The position numbers and the translations under genes were made by a program. A stretch of DNA of 64,000 nucleotides from Epiperipatus broadwayi (lineage: Eukaryota > Onychophora > Udeonychophora > Euonychophora > Peripatidae), in the NCBI GenBank assembly GCA_028023455.1, contig JAQFVV010006353.1:496001-560000 (forward strand), read 5' to 3'. Position 1 is the first letter of the stretch. Each line of letters begins with the position of its first letter. Under the pieces are notes generated by a model. It ran no database searches, was not told the origin of the DNA, and saw nothing but the letters and a program-made list of their open reading frames with translations. Shown one piece after another: positions 1 through 11,719 of this stretch.

Positions 1-640
1 TTCTAATTGAGGATTCAAAGCTTTGCTCTAATTTTTGTTCATTCTTTCAGACTGAAAATATGGTCATTATAGTTGCTATCTATAATATAAAGTAAGTTCC
101 ACTCTATATGTAAAGATAAAAGTAAACTATGGATTCAATGCATGGGAAAAATATTGTATTTTTTGTAGTCAGAGCTTCAACCAACTCTAATTAATGTGGA
201 CTTCTTCACTATCTAGCTAATAATAGCTAGATGCCTATTTATTATACTACCTTGTATAGTTAGCTATGGGACAGTTATACAAATAGAAATTATAAGACTG
301 CTTATTTTATTTTAAAAAATGTTCAACATTTAGCCAGCCTGGATTCAGCTTCCACATGATGGTCGTAGCACATGGACACAATAATTAGTATAATGCAAGA
401 CTCTTGATAAACATAAATACAAAATTAGAAGTATATTAAAATATGTATGTTTATATTATTATATTTTTATTTAAATATGGCAAAACTTTCTACAAACACA
501 ACTTATACATGAACCATGTCAGATAACTACATTTGATTAAACTATTCATTTATTAAACTAGAGATTATCTCTAGTCCAGATATAAAATTAATTAAAGATT
601 AGTGTTAGACTGAAGATTCATGACCATAACATTTTGGTAG

Positions 641-1140
641 CAATTGTATGTTGAACTATACTCTTCATATAATATTAAATATTGAATGTCTTTAGAAAAA
701 TTCAACCTTTATTTAAACCTTCCAAGTACATTCAACTGTTAATAACGTTACACAGGTTAGCATAAAACAATGTTTTGAGCAGTATTATTCTTCTCTCTTC
801 TTCAAGTCGGTTTGATTAGTGAGAATATTAGCATAGGAATCAAACCTGGACCTTTAGATTCACGAATATTCAATTTAATATAACACTCTAACCAGCTTTT
901 GGTTAGCTCAGTTGGTTAAAATGTTACCTTACATTCAATATTCACAAATCTAAAAGCCATTAGATTATCATGCTAGAACTGTCACTAGTCAGGCCAGTAT
1001 TACCCAAAAAAGAAAGAACAATACTATCCAAAATAGCATTATATACTAATCAGTGTGCTATTACTAATAGTTGAATGGATTTGGCAAGTTTAAGCAAAGT
1101 TTGAATTTTTCTAAAGACATTCAGTATTTAATATTGGATG
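641..1140. repeat. Family E foldback element with tRNA-like modules
   Basis: Two arms of about 240 bp read as inverted copies: the stretch at 665-815 returns reverse-complemented at 985-1140, with the same 'gaatgtctttagaaaaattc' end. The outer arms carry a decayed hammerhead-like motif. The middle carries tRNA-like promoter blocks head to head: a good A box (TAGCTCAGTTGG, 904-915) on the plus strand and a diverged B box (GGTTTGATTCC) on the minus strand near 841-851. Related copies lie at 11.7-12.0 and 25.6-26.0 kb. It codes for nothing. It could be two PLE-type terminal repeats around a tRNA-derived SINE; the class is inferred, the palindrome is seen. Confidence 0.6.
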
Positions 1141-1384
1141 ATGAAAATAGAGCCCACATAATTATTGCTAATTAAAGATTAATATAGTTGTTTTTTAAGT
1201 AAACCTTAAAAACATTGTAATAAATCAACTTCATCTCTCTTATTTTCCATGTGTGATATTTTTTTTAAAATAAATTTAAGGCTTCCAATCTGTCACATAT
1301 TTTTGAAACATATTGAAATTCACAAATTCAAGTACCAGAGTAAAAGAGCTGGTCAAGAATCATAAACCTTTACCTCAAGTTTGG

Positions 1385-1760
1385 CAACTACCACCGCATT
1401 AAAGGGCAACCTATAAATAAAGATAACTTAAAAAAGATAAATAATCCCCAAAATGAATTTCATGCTGAACCAGTTCTCTATAATTGACCTCAACTACAAT
1501 ATCTTACACATTCCTTCATTTGTTCAGTATTTATTAATATTAAATTATTATACTTTGAATTATAGGTGTCAATTTTTCTGCACTCACAACTTTGATACCA
1601 ACGACTTCAGATAAATATAGTAGTGATTATTATTAATCATTTAGTAAACTAGAGATTATCCCTAGCATGAGATATAAACTTTAAGCCGGTTAAAAATTAA
1701 AGTATCTTTTTTAAGTTAAATATAAACACATCAAATAATCAATTTCATCACTCTTTATAT
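1385..1760 (-). repeat. Family B repeat, single diverged arm
   Basis: This stretch follows the left arm of the 3.25-3.97 kb palindrome block by block: a decayed hammerhead (1450-1500), then 'cactcacaactttgatacca', then the 'aaactagagattatc' block and the 'taaactttaa' block. The hammerhead core is lost: CUGAUGA is unrecognisable, although CTGGTTCAGCA and GAAAT survive on the minus strand. A shorter relic of the same family is at 520-605. Confidence 0.55.
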
Positions 1761-3287
1761 ATTTACTAGTGTACCCAACTTATGAAAAGGTCATTGATTT
1801 TTTTAATTGGTTGCTTTAACTAATTATTTTTAATATTTAATGTAAATTAAAGAAAAGATTTTAATATAAAAATAAATGTGAAAAAAATCGCACTTAAAAA
1901 ATTGGAAAGAAAAATATTTGGAACAACCCGACTTGTTTGATACACTTCAGAAATGTATCTAGCAAGATATTAATAAAGCTATATTTAAATTAAAAATTTT
2001 AATATACCTGTTATATTAATAAAGCTATATTTACATTAAAATTTTTAATATTGATATGTAAATTTGACAGCATTGCAGACAGCTGCTCCTTAAAAAAATT
2101 AGTTTATTAATGGTGAAATTGTTCCTTTTGCATAAAACATGCTTAGTAATAAAAATCATGGATTATTAAATATAAAGGGTGGAATTACTTCTTTTGCACA
2201 AAATGTTTTTAATATAAATTATGGTTAGTTGGGTTTAGTTATTATTTATAAAAACAAATTTTAAATTGTTTTTTATTTATTTTTCAATTATGAATTTGAC
2301 AGCGTTATGGACAAATATAATAGTTTTTTAATTGGTTGTGCATTTGACACATGATAGCCTTATGAACAAACATACATACATTCACATGGATTATATATAT
2401 ATAAAGTGGAAATAAATCATTTAAAAGAAATGTGTCAATAATTTTTATTGCACATATTCACTAAGCAATTCTTTTTTTTTTTAAAAAAAAATTTAAATAT
2501 AATTTTGAATAATAAAATACTAAACCAGCTGCAAAAAGCAGATTTATAATTTGAACTAAGTTCACTGGATTAAAAATAATATTAATTCTTTTAGCCTAAA
2601 GCCATTGACTCCACAGACAATTTATGCTCGTTAATGAAGAAATAAGGGAGGTGGGAGTCCAACATACTTTTTAAAACTACTCTGAAATTAATAATAATAA
2701 AAAATTAGAACTTCATAATTTATTTTAAAATTCTTTAAGTATTTGTAATATAATATTAGTACTAAATGATACTTTTAAAAAGAAAGAAAACGCAATTTCC
2801 GGCTTTTCCATTTATTACAATCTTCTCCCGCTAAAACAGATTGTTTTTCAATGTATTTTTACGATGATATTTAAAAAAAAAAAGATAAAAAAATAATTTA
2901 TCTTAATTATTCTTTTAAAATCAATTTTTATTTGAGAGATTATTTTAACATTAAGAAAATTAACTTTTTAAAAACAAAATCTCTATATTTATAATATTTA
3001 AATTCTTAATTTCCTGTCTCTTATCACACTGAATTTTATTCATATTGAGGGACCTCTTAAAATAAATAAATAATTTAAAATATAAAGGAAATATTTCAAT
3101 ACTAGATTTAAATTTAATATATATACCACTCTTGTTCCACGAGTTTGGAAGTTTTTATATATTTTATTTCTTTTTCTTTCCTAGTTCAATCTTATTTTTA
3201 TACACATAATAACAGAAAATTTATGTCTAATAAAACATTTAAAAGTTTTAAATTCATATAAATAAAGATACAATAAAAGACAAATGA

Positions 3288-3333
3288 CTCCCAAGATGCA
3301 TTTCGTGCTGAACCAGCACTCATCAGTTGGCCC
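3288..3333 (-). ncRNA. Type I hammerhead ribozyme, family B, intact core
   Basis: Read on the minus strand, stem I 5' side CCAA is followed by CUGAUGA (3326-3320). Stem II is a perfect 6-bp hairpin, GUGCUG-GUU-CAGCAC (3319-3305), then GAA (3304-3302). Stem III is the self-complementary AUGCAU (3301-3296), the cleavage base is C (3295), and UUGG closes stem I. All invariant core positions are present. The loopless palindromic stem III suggests the ribozyme works as a dimer. Cleavage is predicted between 3295 and 3294 on the minus strand. Stem I is 4 bp next to the core, then interrupted. Confidence 0.85.
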
Positions 3334-3889
3334 ATGCCACTACCTCTCATATATATCCCTATTATATGAAGAGTATTTATCTATAGTAAACTGCTATATT
3401 TTTATTTACCATTGTCAAATTCACTCCACTCACAACTTTGACACCATCCACCTCAGATAAATACAATAATGATTATTACTAATCATTTTCTAACCTAGAG
3501 ATTAGCAAGATATAAACTTTAAACCTCAATTAAAGATTAATACATCTGATTTTTTAATTTTAAACATACACACACATGGAGTTATTCACCTTTCTCTTTC
3601 CCATAAAGATATTACACATGGGAAGGAGAAAGGTGAATAACTCCACGTGTGTGTATGTTTAAAATTAAAAAACCAAATGTATTAATTTTTAACTGAGGTT
3701 TAAAGTTTATATCTGTGCTAGAGCTAATCTCTAGTTTAGAAAATGATTAGTAATAATCATTATTGTATTTATCTAAGGTGGATGGTGTCAAAGTTGTGAG
3801 TGGAGTGAATTTGACAATGGTAAATAAAAATATAACAATTTACTATAGATAAATACTCTTCATATAATATATAAGGGAGATAGTGGCCT

Positions 3890-3935
3890 GGGCCAACTGA
3901 TGGATGCTGGTTCAGCACAAAATACATCTTGGGGG
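3890..3935 (+). ncRNA. Hammerhead ribozyme relic, family B right arm
   Basis: This is the mirror copy of the motif at 3288-3333. Stem II remains mostly paired (AUGCUG-GUU-CAGCAC) and stem I CCAA/UUGG is kept. The core reads CUGAUGG, so the invariant A9 is lost, and GAA has become AAA. The stem III palindrome is also broken (ATACAT). It is probably inactive. Confidence 0.6.
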
Positions 3936-3984
3936 TAATTTGTCTTTTATTGTATTTTTATTTATATGAATTTAAAAAGAATGG

Positions 3985-4262
3985 GGAAGTATGGAGGTTG
4001 TTTAATATATCTTACACATGGTAAAGAGAAAAGTGAATAACTCCATGTGTGTGTATGTTTAAAATTAAAAAATCAAAAGTATTAATCTTTAACTGAGGTT
4101 TAAAGTTTATATCTGTACTAGAGATAATCTCTAGTTTAGAAAATGATTAGTAATAATCATAATTGTATTTATCTGAAGTGGATGATGTCAAAGTTGTGAG
4201 TGGAGTGAATTTGACAATGGTAACATAAAAATATAACAATTAAAAAAATTAAATACATTTAA
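3985..4262 (+). repeat. Family B partial third copy, cut by an RTE tail
   Basis: From 'atatcttacacatgg' it repeats the inner part of the right arm of the palindrome in the same orientation, including the CATGTGTGTGTATG block and 'gtggatgatgtcaaagttgt'. The match stops near 4230-4262, just before the RTE 3' end at about 4283, so the RTE probably inserted here and removed or displaced the hammerhead end. Confidence 0.55.
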
Positions 4263-4282
4263 AATTCAATATTTCCACACTT

Positions 4283-5740
4283 GTCATCATCATCAACCAT
4301 TATCAATCCATGGCAGGTTGAAGATCTCTCCAAGTTCAAACCATCTTCTCTGATTTTCGCACACTTTCTTATTTCATCCATCCATCTAACATGTGGTCTC
4401 TTTCTGGGTCTTTTACAATCTTGTGGAATCTAGTTTAAGATTTCAATTGTCCATCTATTCTCATCTCTTCTAACAATATGTCCAGCCCAACTCCACCTGT
4501 CTTTTAATTTTTTTCAATGAGGTCAGTAACATCTGTTTGTTCTCTTAGCCATATATTGCATTTTCAATCTCTTCTTGTTACTCCCAACATGCATCTCTCC
4601 ATACTTATTTGAATGGTCTGAAGTGTCTGTATTGCTCTTCTATTAAGTGTCCAAGTCTCAGATTCATAAGTAAGAAATGCTAAAACACATTTATTAAAAA
4701 CCTTCCTTTTCAAACACATAGGCATATTTCCTTTTAGTATCAAGTTATTTTTACCAAAAGCACTCCAACCAAGTTTAATTCGATGATTAATTTCATCCAT
4801 TATGTTCCATCTGTAATAATAATCTGCCCAAGGTATTTGTAATTATTAACTTCTTCTAACTCATCATAATCAATCTTTATTTTCATATTTTGAGAAAATC
4901 CATTAAACATTAGTTTAGTCTTTTTAACATTTATCTTTAGTCTTACTTTCATCTGATAAACCCTGCAACATTATCTCCATTTACTTTCACTCCTTTAGCT
5001 TCCAATTTTAATCCACAAAATACTTCTTGCAGCACTGCTGTAAATTTTTTGGAGATATGAAGTCACCCTGTCTTACACCCTTCTCAATATTGACTTTCCT
5101 ACTATCATTATGTAATCTAATTGTTGCTGTTGCATTTTTATAAATATTCTTTAAAATATGACAATATTCTGGATCTATACCTTGATGATCTAATGCTTTA
5201 ATCACTGAAGAAATGTTTATAGAATCAAATGCCTTTTTCATAATCTACAAATCCAAAGCATAATAACTCATATTCATTTGTCCTTTCTATAACTTCTCTC
5301 AGTACCTGGATAGGATCTACTGTATTAAAACCACTTTTAAATCCAGCTTGTTTTCTTGGTTGGTGGAAATTTAATGTTTTCTGTAGACGAGTTATAATTA
5401 TCTTGATAAATTTTTTATATAAAACTGATAAAAGGCTGATAGGTCTGTAATTGCTAATATCTTCTTTATCATCTTTTTTTAAATATCAATATTAATACTG
5501 CATTATTCCAATCATCTTGTACATCTTTATCATTTAGACATTTGGTATATAACTTTGCTAAAAAAATTTTATTTCTTCACCTGCTTCCTTTAATATATCC
5601 ATTATAATTCCATCATTACCTGGAGCCTTTCCTTACTTCATAAATTTAATTGCATGTATCACTTCTTCATTTAAAATTGTGGGCAATTTGGAAAATATGA
5701 TAGATATAGGAAGTACTTGTTTTTTATTACTATATAATTC
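4283..5740 (-). pseudogene. RTE-clade non-LTR retrotransposon, 5'-truncated, RT and C-terminal part
   Basis: On the minus strand the frames spell a non-LTR reverse transcriptase in broken pieces. RT positions include KKAFDSINISSVIKALD (near 5230-5180) and GVRQGDFISP (near 5090-5055). The C-terminal linker follows, with INHRIKLGWSAFGKNN, YESETWTLNRR and SMERCMLGVTRRD (4800-4564). The end matches other copies with a CAT-rich string on the plus strand (ATGATG tail on the sense strand), typical of RTE 3' ends. Several frameshifts and stops break the protein, and the FADD catalytic region is deleted around 4950. It is dead, a product of target-primed reverse transcription. Sister copies are at 21.6, 34.3, 48.2, 52.6 and 60.5 kb. 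Confidence 0.85.
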
Positions 5741-7270
5741 TTGTAATTTGATATATATATTGTAACATTTTTGATGTTTCGCTATTGTAACGTTTTTCAC
5801 GTTTTGCTTGAGGCCTTTTTTTTTTACTCACTATGAAGTGAAAGTTAATCAAGCTATAAAGATGGAAAATATAAATATTTCGTTCATATTTCTAAAAACA
5901 TAGCTATATTTCCTGATTAACTGGCCTACTAATTATTATAACAGGAATTGCCAATGAAGTTAATTTTAATTTATAAGAGGGTGCCAAAGTCAACAGTCTC
6001 CTAACTTCCTTGTATCCTATAATTTTGACGCAAGTAACTAAAAGATCGGGGTTATGCTTTCACGTAACTTTATTTTTTTAGAAAATATTATTCCCGGGGC
6101 TTAATCAACAAATATTGGCAAAGGTGTACCCTCAAATCCTAATAAACTAACATTAATAAATTTAATAACTATCATTAATAATGCACAATGAATAGTTGAT
6201 ATTAGAAATAAATATTTTTATTCTAACAAATTAAAATATTAAAAACACAAATTACTAATAAGTTGGAAGGAATATATGCATGCTAATCCAGATATAAATC
6301 AATTAATTAAAACAGTTCATATTACATTTAGATTTCTTAGGTAAACAAGTCTCTTGAATAATAAAATTTAATGTTTCTATCAGGCTTATTGGAGAATGGT
6401 TTGCAAATGCTTAATTTAGTCACAATCAGGAATAGTTAATCTTAGCTTACCAGTAAGTTTAGGAGTTTATGAAGATTGTCGATTACCATGCATAGTTTTT
6501 CATGAGATAGAATGAGCTCATGGCCATTGCTTTTGACTTATTCTTGATCCATCCTAAAGGCTAGTCATGAAAGCCTTTCTGGGGTCGAAATCTTCATGAT
6601 GAATGATATAAAAAGCTTCGGTCCACTCCAGCATGATAAATTATTTCAGCATAGAGTGGTCCTGAATCTTTCATGATCCAGGACAAACCAAAAGAAAAAA
6701 CAGACAAGACCTTGATCTAACTGGTTTCTTCCTTTTATACTCCTGGTCCAGTTTTCAGACTTCTGTGCATACTTTTGTCTTTAACCCTTAGGTTTGTAAT
6801 CTTATATATTTATTTTATATTTTTCTATTACAAAGTTCTCTTATTATAAAGTCTTTCTGCCATCTTTAATTAGCTTCCAAAAAGATTTTACTGATTGTAA
6901 TCTGTGTGTGGAATTCTCTTTCCTTTAGTTTATCTGGATTAGTAATCTGTGTGTCTTATTCTTTCCAATTTTAACTTTTATTTTTAATTATATAAAAAAA
7001 AATAAGAACAAAAAATTTAACTTTCATTGTACGTTATAAAAAAAAAATTACACAAACAAAAAAAATATTTTAAATGCCTTAATTTAAAGATTGCTAAATT
7101 TACTTTTTCTTTTAGCTTTTACCAAATGCCAATATATTTGTACCATATATAAATAAACAGTAAAATCAGATTGAATTAAATTAGTTAAATTATTATTATT
7201 GTATTTTATAAATACATTTTTTGAATGTCTAACTTGTTACAATAGGTTATTCACCCTTATAATAGCATAA
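5741..7270. other. Unassigned AT-rich stretch
   Basis: No open frame or known motif stands out. A more GC-balanced patch at 6430-6720 carries several short inverted words (TCATGA, GGATCC-like) and may be an old repeat, but no partner was found in the window. Confidence 0.4.
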
Positions 7271-7274
7271 TTAT

Positions 7275-7325
7275 ATATCTCTGAAGAAGACCATTGGACA
7301 GTCAAAACTGTCAACTATTTTTGAA
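7275..7325 (+). ncRNA. Possible hammerhead relic (CUGAAGA type)
   Basis: CTGAAGA at 7281-7287 is followed by a hairpin-like GAC...GTC and then CAAAACTGTCAAC, which resembles GAAAC-UGU-C with the G of GAAA lost. Flanking stem I pairing is poor. It looks like a decayed PLE-type hammerhead of a family otherwise absent here. Confidence 0.25.
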
Positions 7326-7872
7326 AGTGTGAATTAATAAAATATTGCAGTTTGTAATGTATAAAGTGTGTAAAAACTGTTATTATTACTTACTTATATT
7401 ACTTCAAAAATATTAAAATCCCACAATTTAGATGGTGAATAGTAGAAAAATGAAATAAACTTTAGATACTGAAAATAGCTATGAAAATAGTCAATACGCA
7501 ATAGCAATGTAAATCTGGGTCACTAATGTTATATTCTAATGGAATTTATTAATTTTAACATAAAACCTACTTCTCAAATAAAAATCAATCTATAATGGCA
7601 TTTATTTAATAAATTATTTATTGTTTTCCTTATTTTTAATGCAAATTTTTATTTGTTAAGCAACCCATTGACTTCCAGAAGAAATAAAATGACAGGAGAA
7701 ATTGCTAAGAAGTTTAAGAAGTCCGATAAATATTCTTTTATAATATGCAAACATCACATGACACCAGCTACATAGTGCTTTTCTGTAGCAAACCCTCTTT
7801 TTCTGACTCCAAGTGTGCCACCTAGTGTAAGTTTGAGTAACCAACAGATGCAAGAGGATTATGTTTAATAGA

Positions 7873-7937
7873 TCCATATCCATGACCTCAGACTAGTTTC
7901 TAGCTCACAGCTTTTATCAGTGAAGAGTTTTGAACTT
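7873..7937 (-). ncRNA. Hammerhead relic, family A
   Basis: Minus strand: CTGATAA (G8 changed to A), a stem II-like AAGCTGTGAGCTA, then GAAAC and the intact ACTAGTC. The core mutation should abolish cleavage. Confidence 0.5.
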
Positions 7938-8246
7938 GATCTACAACATCTGGATTTTTTTGTTTCTAATTCATCTTTTCTCTGGTGACTATTTTTTAGT
8001 CCTTATTTTACTATCAAACTGTATATAAAACTAAAAAAAAGTGTTTTGACGATAAAACCAATAACAAATTATTTTTTCTTATCACATTTATGCCATCTAG
8101 TGTAAGATTTAGTAATGACTAGGTGCTAAATTGTAGCATTTTTAGTGCTAATTCTATTTCTCTCATCATGTTTATGCCATCTAGTATAAGCTTTAGTATT
8201 CCAAAGATGAGATGGTAGTACTTAATAAATCCTTTATCCAATACTG

Positions 8247-8303
8247 TCCTATCCAAGAGTAGTTTTCTAGCTCATGGCTTTCATCAGTGAGGAGCTTTTA
8301 GAT
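8247..8303 (-). ncRNA. Hammerhead ribozyme, family A, damaged 3' half
   Basis: Minus strand: CTCCTCA then an intact CTGATGA and AAGCCATGAGCTA. GAAA is followed by an inserted A and ACTACTC, which breaks the stem III palindrome. Stem I 3' is TTGGATAGG. It is recognisable but probably impaired. Confidence 0.5.
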
Positions 8304-8686
8304 CTGAGAACACTGCATCTGGATCTTTTGGATCTAATGCATTTTAAGCTAATAAAACAACTGTAAAAGACAACTGCTGATTTTTTTCAATCTATTTTGT
8401 CTTATGGATAAATCAAATAATACATCCAGCTGAGATGAGTCCAAATTTTTCAAAAGTAAATGGCTGCAGGCACATTATTTGCATTATTTAAATTCCATAA
8501 AGTTTACATAGATATTAATACTCTACACAGACAGGGCAAGTCCCGTAAGTATGGCAGCCTGGAAATTGCCGCTCTTTTTTAAATAAGTAACAAACTCTCC
8601 ATATACTAGTGCCACCTATTGCAAGCCTTAGAAATTAATGGATGAAAGAAAGTTTGTGCATAAAGGTCCCTATCAAGTGCGAACTC

Positions 8687-8745
8687 ATCCAATATCCCCA
8701 GACTAGTGTTTATCTTGTGGCTTTCATCAGTGAAGAGCCTTGAAT
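8687..8745 (-). ncRNA. Hammerhead ribozyme, family A, GAAA lost
   Basis: Minus strand: CTGATGA and AAGCCACAAGATA are kept, but GAAAC has become AACAC. Both stem I strands (ending TTGGAT) and ACTAGTC-TGGGGA are kept. Confidence 0.5.
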
Positions 8746-8981
8746 CTGAGAGGACTGTATCTAGATCTTTAGGATCTAATGCAACCCTCCATCAACCACC
8801 TATTACCTATTTTTTTAACTATAAAGCTATGAGCCCAAGATGAGAATACAATAATTTTTTCAATCCAAGTTCATTCATTTGTATAGTCATATAGATCTGA
8901 ATCCAGTTCAGTATCTATACATTTTGTTTTTGCTTTTTTAAAAAACCAGTCACCGTTATCCTCTAGATGCAGAGCTCTCAG

Positions 8982-9040
8982 ATCCAAAGCTCCTCACTGA
9001 TAAAAGCCAGAAACTAGAAACTAATATGGGAATATTGAAT
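8982..9040 (+). ncRNA. Hammerhead relic, family A
   Basis: The plus copy starts at ATCCAA (8982) and keeps TCCTCA, but the core is CTGATAA and the stem III string is ACTAAT. It forms an inverted pair with the unit at 8.7 kb. Confidence 0.5.
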
Positions 9041-9519
9041 GAGTAAGAACTGGATAAGATTTTATACACAATACTTTTTGCATCTATTGATTATTAAGCC
9101 TTTCACTAGGTGGCACTAATGTATAGTTCCTACTATTTTAACAGCTTGTCCAATCATAAGAAATGGTGATCATGTGACATTTTGGGGTTTTATTTCTGTT
9201 TTATTTAATACATTTTTCCCCAATAGCACCCATTACTTTGACCAGTATACCATTTAATTTTTAAAAGCATAGTTTTCAAGGTATGCCACAAATGGCAAAA
9301 TTGGTCAATCTTGCTGTAACCCAAGTTTACATTAGAGTTTAGTTATGTGAAATCAGATTATAAATACAGTATATTTGCATGATTTTTTGTGTATGTATGC
9401 AAAAGCTGATATAATATTTATTTCTTTGTAGGGAAGAGAAGCGTATATGTAAAAATAACACATATATTTTCACTATTAACCAAGTTAGTATAATGGATGA
9501 ATTAATCATGACTTGAAAT

Positions 9520-10125
9520 GTTTTTGTAAAATGAACATGTGGTCATTACCAACATTATATTTCATGAGTTATAAGAGAAACATACTTAACAATGACACTA
9601 TATGGGAGTTGTGTTATAGATCAGAAGAGAACCAAAAACATATATTCTTTGAGTGTAATAGCCTACGATATATGAGAGTTGTGTCATAGATCAGAAGAGA
9701 ACCAAAAATATATATTCTTTGAGTATAATAGCCTATGATACACTCGATCTTATGTTACAAAAATTTATCAGAAAACGAATGCCACTATAAGTTCAATTAT
9801 AGTCTATTCCAAATACCTGCTTCGCAGAAATAAGAACAACAACATTTATACTATATGCATTATGGTGTACTTATCTTTACAATAGTAATGCAAGAAATTT
9901 TAACACATTTAAAAACAAATTAGAGACACTAAAACAAAGAAATAAAAGAATCACCCATCAGATATTTCCGCAGCCACTTGGTCACTTGTCTATCAGGGCT
10001 CTAACCTCTAGTTAGATGTATTTTCTGTTTCCTATTTTATAGTAAACTATTGAAAATAGTTATTGTGATATTCTTTGATTAGTTTCGTATTAATTTTTTT
10101 TTTAAAACTGAAATATCTGTATATA
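9520..10125 (+). pseudogene. Non-LTR retrotransposon C-terminal tail (zf-RVT type) with internal duplication
   Basis: Translation around 9595-9660 gives LCYRSEENQKHIFFECNSL, a Cys-(x)-His-(x)-Cys pattern of the zinc-knuckle found after the RT in Jockey/I/R1-like non-LTR elements. The segment at about 9603-9671 is repeated at about 9672-9740 with few differences, including 'atagatcagaagagaacc'. Downstream frames (PASQK, MHYGVL) are broken by stops. The element ends before a C-rich run near 10135. Lineage is unsure; it differs from the RTE and TGCAT-tailed families nearby. Confidence 0.55.
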
Positions 10126-10465
10126 TATATATAATCCCCCCCCCTCCCTTTAAACTAAAATATCTGTAGATATATTTTTCTTTAATAAAGTTCCATCTAA
10201 AACTAAAATTAACTTGTCTATATGTTTGTAAAGCAAAATTTTTAATGTATAAGTTTTACCACTTCATAATTACGATATTGGTCATTTAACAGAAAATCAC
10301 TCTAGAGATTTAAGACAATTTCATGTGGTAGCGAAAGGTCACTGTAGGAATAACAGGAATTAATCAAAAAGGAAATACATGCATAAAAGAGAAAACATAT
10401 CACTGTCATTATTGAAAGAATTAAAGAAACTAAAACAGAGCTGGGATAAACACATCGCTAAAACA

Positions 10466-10668
10466 GATAATATATGGATGGTTAAAGTCTTAACCGAATC
10501 CCCAAGAGATTGTAAGAGACCTAGAAAGTGACCGCATATTAGATGGATGGATGGATGAAATAAGAAAATATTCTGGTGTGTGGTGGAGAACACAGCCTAA
10601 GATCGAAAGAAATTGGATTAAACTTGGAAGGAGCTTTATCATACAATGGATCAATGATGATTGAAAAT
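10466..10668 (+). pseudogene. RTE 3' end fragment
   Basis: The plus strand reads like the RTE C-terminus: a remnant of PRDCKRP-R-RPH-RWMDEI (10495-10565), then W-R-(T)QPKIERNWIKLG-SFIIQWINDD, and ends in TGATGATTG. It is 5'-truncated close to 10466. Confidence 0.7.
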
Positions 10669-10837
10669 GATGAACCAGATTAATGCAGTACTAAAATTGT
10701 GAATTTATAACTCATACATCAAAACTTAATTCTGTCAGCTCAAACATCATAAATCTTCTAAGTGGAAACATATTTGATTAGTTCCACCTTTGTTTTATGC
10801 TGTAGCTAAGAATGTATACATTTGATTAATCTAGAAA

Positions 10838-11050
10838 AGATAATAAGAGATGGTTGAGTGAAGTCTTAAACTGGTTATCAAGAGATTGTAAAAGACCTGG
10901 AAAGAGATCACATGTGAGATGGATGGATGACATAAAAAAATTAATTGATGTGATATGGAAAAAAGAGGCTATATATCAGCAAAGCTGAATTAAACTTGAA
11001 AAGACTTTTATCTTGCAATGGATCGAACACGATTGTAAATGATGATGAAT
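10838..11050 (+). pseudogene. RTE 3' end fragment
   Basis: A second short plus copy of the same terminus: LNWLSRDCKRPGKRSHVRWMDDIKK, then L-(K)TFILQWIEHDCK and a GATGATGA tail. It lies about 170 bp downstream of the previous fragment in the same orientation, with 21-35% divergence judged by eye. Confidence 0.7.
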
Positions 11051-11185
11051 TAGACTTTATTTAGTTATCTATTAACACACAAAATTTTATACATACATTT
11101 AACCATAGTTAAAATAATGCAATAACTATAGTAAATCATTTTCACCATAACATGATCACCTAAGATCTGGGTGCAGTGTTCTCAG

Positions 11186-11244
11186 ATCCAAGGCCCCTCA
11201 CTGATGAAAGCCACAAGCTAGAAACTAGTCTTGGGATAGTGGAT
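11186..11244 (+). ncRNA. Type I hammerhead ribozyme, family A, intact core
   Basis: ATCCAA opens the outer stem I, CCCCTCA lies next to the core, then CTGATGA (11201-11207), AAGCCACAAGCTA, GAA (11221-11223), the palindromic ACTAGT, cleavage base C (11230) and TTGGGA. Stem II is AGC/GCU with loop CACAA and an A-A mismatch at its base. A one-base slip weakens inner stem I. Downstream to about 11345 it keeps the family A tail ('cactagataggac', 'attactctggcttg'). Confidence 0.7.
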
Positions 11245-11719
11245 GAGTAGACACTAGATAGGACCTTTATGGACAAACCTTTCTGTATCCATTGATTACT
11301 CTGGCTTGTATTAAGTAGCACTACTATATGAAGTTTTGTCTCTGTAAATCATCTTCATATAATGACTTTTAATTCATTATTTTTAACCTTTCAGTAATTC
11401 GCTATACTTTTGGAGTTAATTGTGAATTCATTGTTATCTCAGTAATATTCTTCTATATGAATACTTTTTAGTGTTTGATTAAAATTTAAAATATATATTA
11501 CAGTATATATAGACATATATCCATACAGCATTTGTCTGATTTTTGTGGTGTTTTACTTATGTGAAATCAAAATATTTATAAATATATATAAACTATTTAT
11601 GTATTTATGACAATTTGTCCTTCATAAAATCACAACTAAGGCTTAGTAGAAGAAAAATGACATTTTGTATAAATATATTTAGCTTGTATAAATAAATAAA
11701 TTATATATTGGATCATTTC

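Larger units (their letters stand above)
3251..3972. repeat. Family B long palindrome (arms about 350 bp)
   Basis: The left arm (3251-3605) and right arm (3617-3972) are near-perfect inverted copies meeting at a short centre around 'cccataaagatattacacat'. Matching landmarks include 'aattcatataaat' at the outer ends and 'tattcacctttctc' at the inner ends. Each arm carries a hammerhead at its outer third: intact on the left, mutated on the right. A transcript would fold into a long hairpin. Inverted pairs of terminal repeats are known for Penelope-like elements, so a PLE-derived solo pair is the likely origin. Confidence 0.8.
7790..9135. repeat. Family A PLE/hammerhead cluster: three minus units and one plus unit
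   Basis: Three units in minus orientation (hammerheads near 7.9, 8.27 and 8.72 kb, about 365 and 450 nt apart) are followed by a plus unit (8.98 kb) that makes an inverted pair with the third. Each unit holds the same landmarks: 'gccacctagtgtaag', a block ending in 'gagt', the hammerhead, then 'gcatctagatcttt..gatctaatgc'. The short spacing recalls tandem retrozyme or PLE terminal-repeat arrays. No coding sequence lies between the units. Confidence 0.65.
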
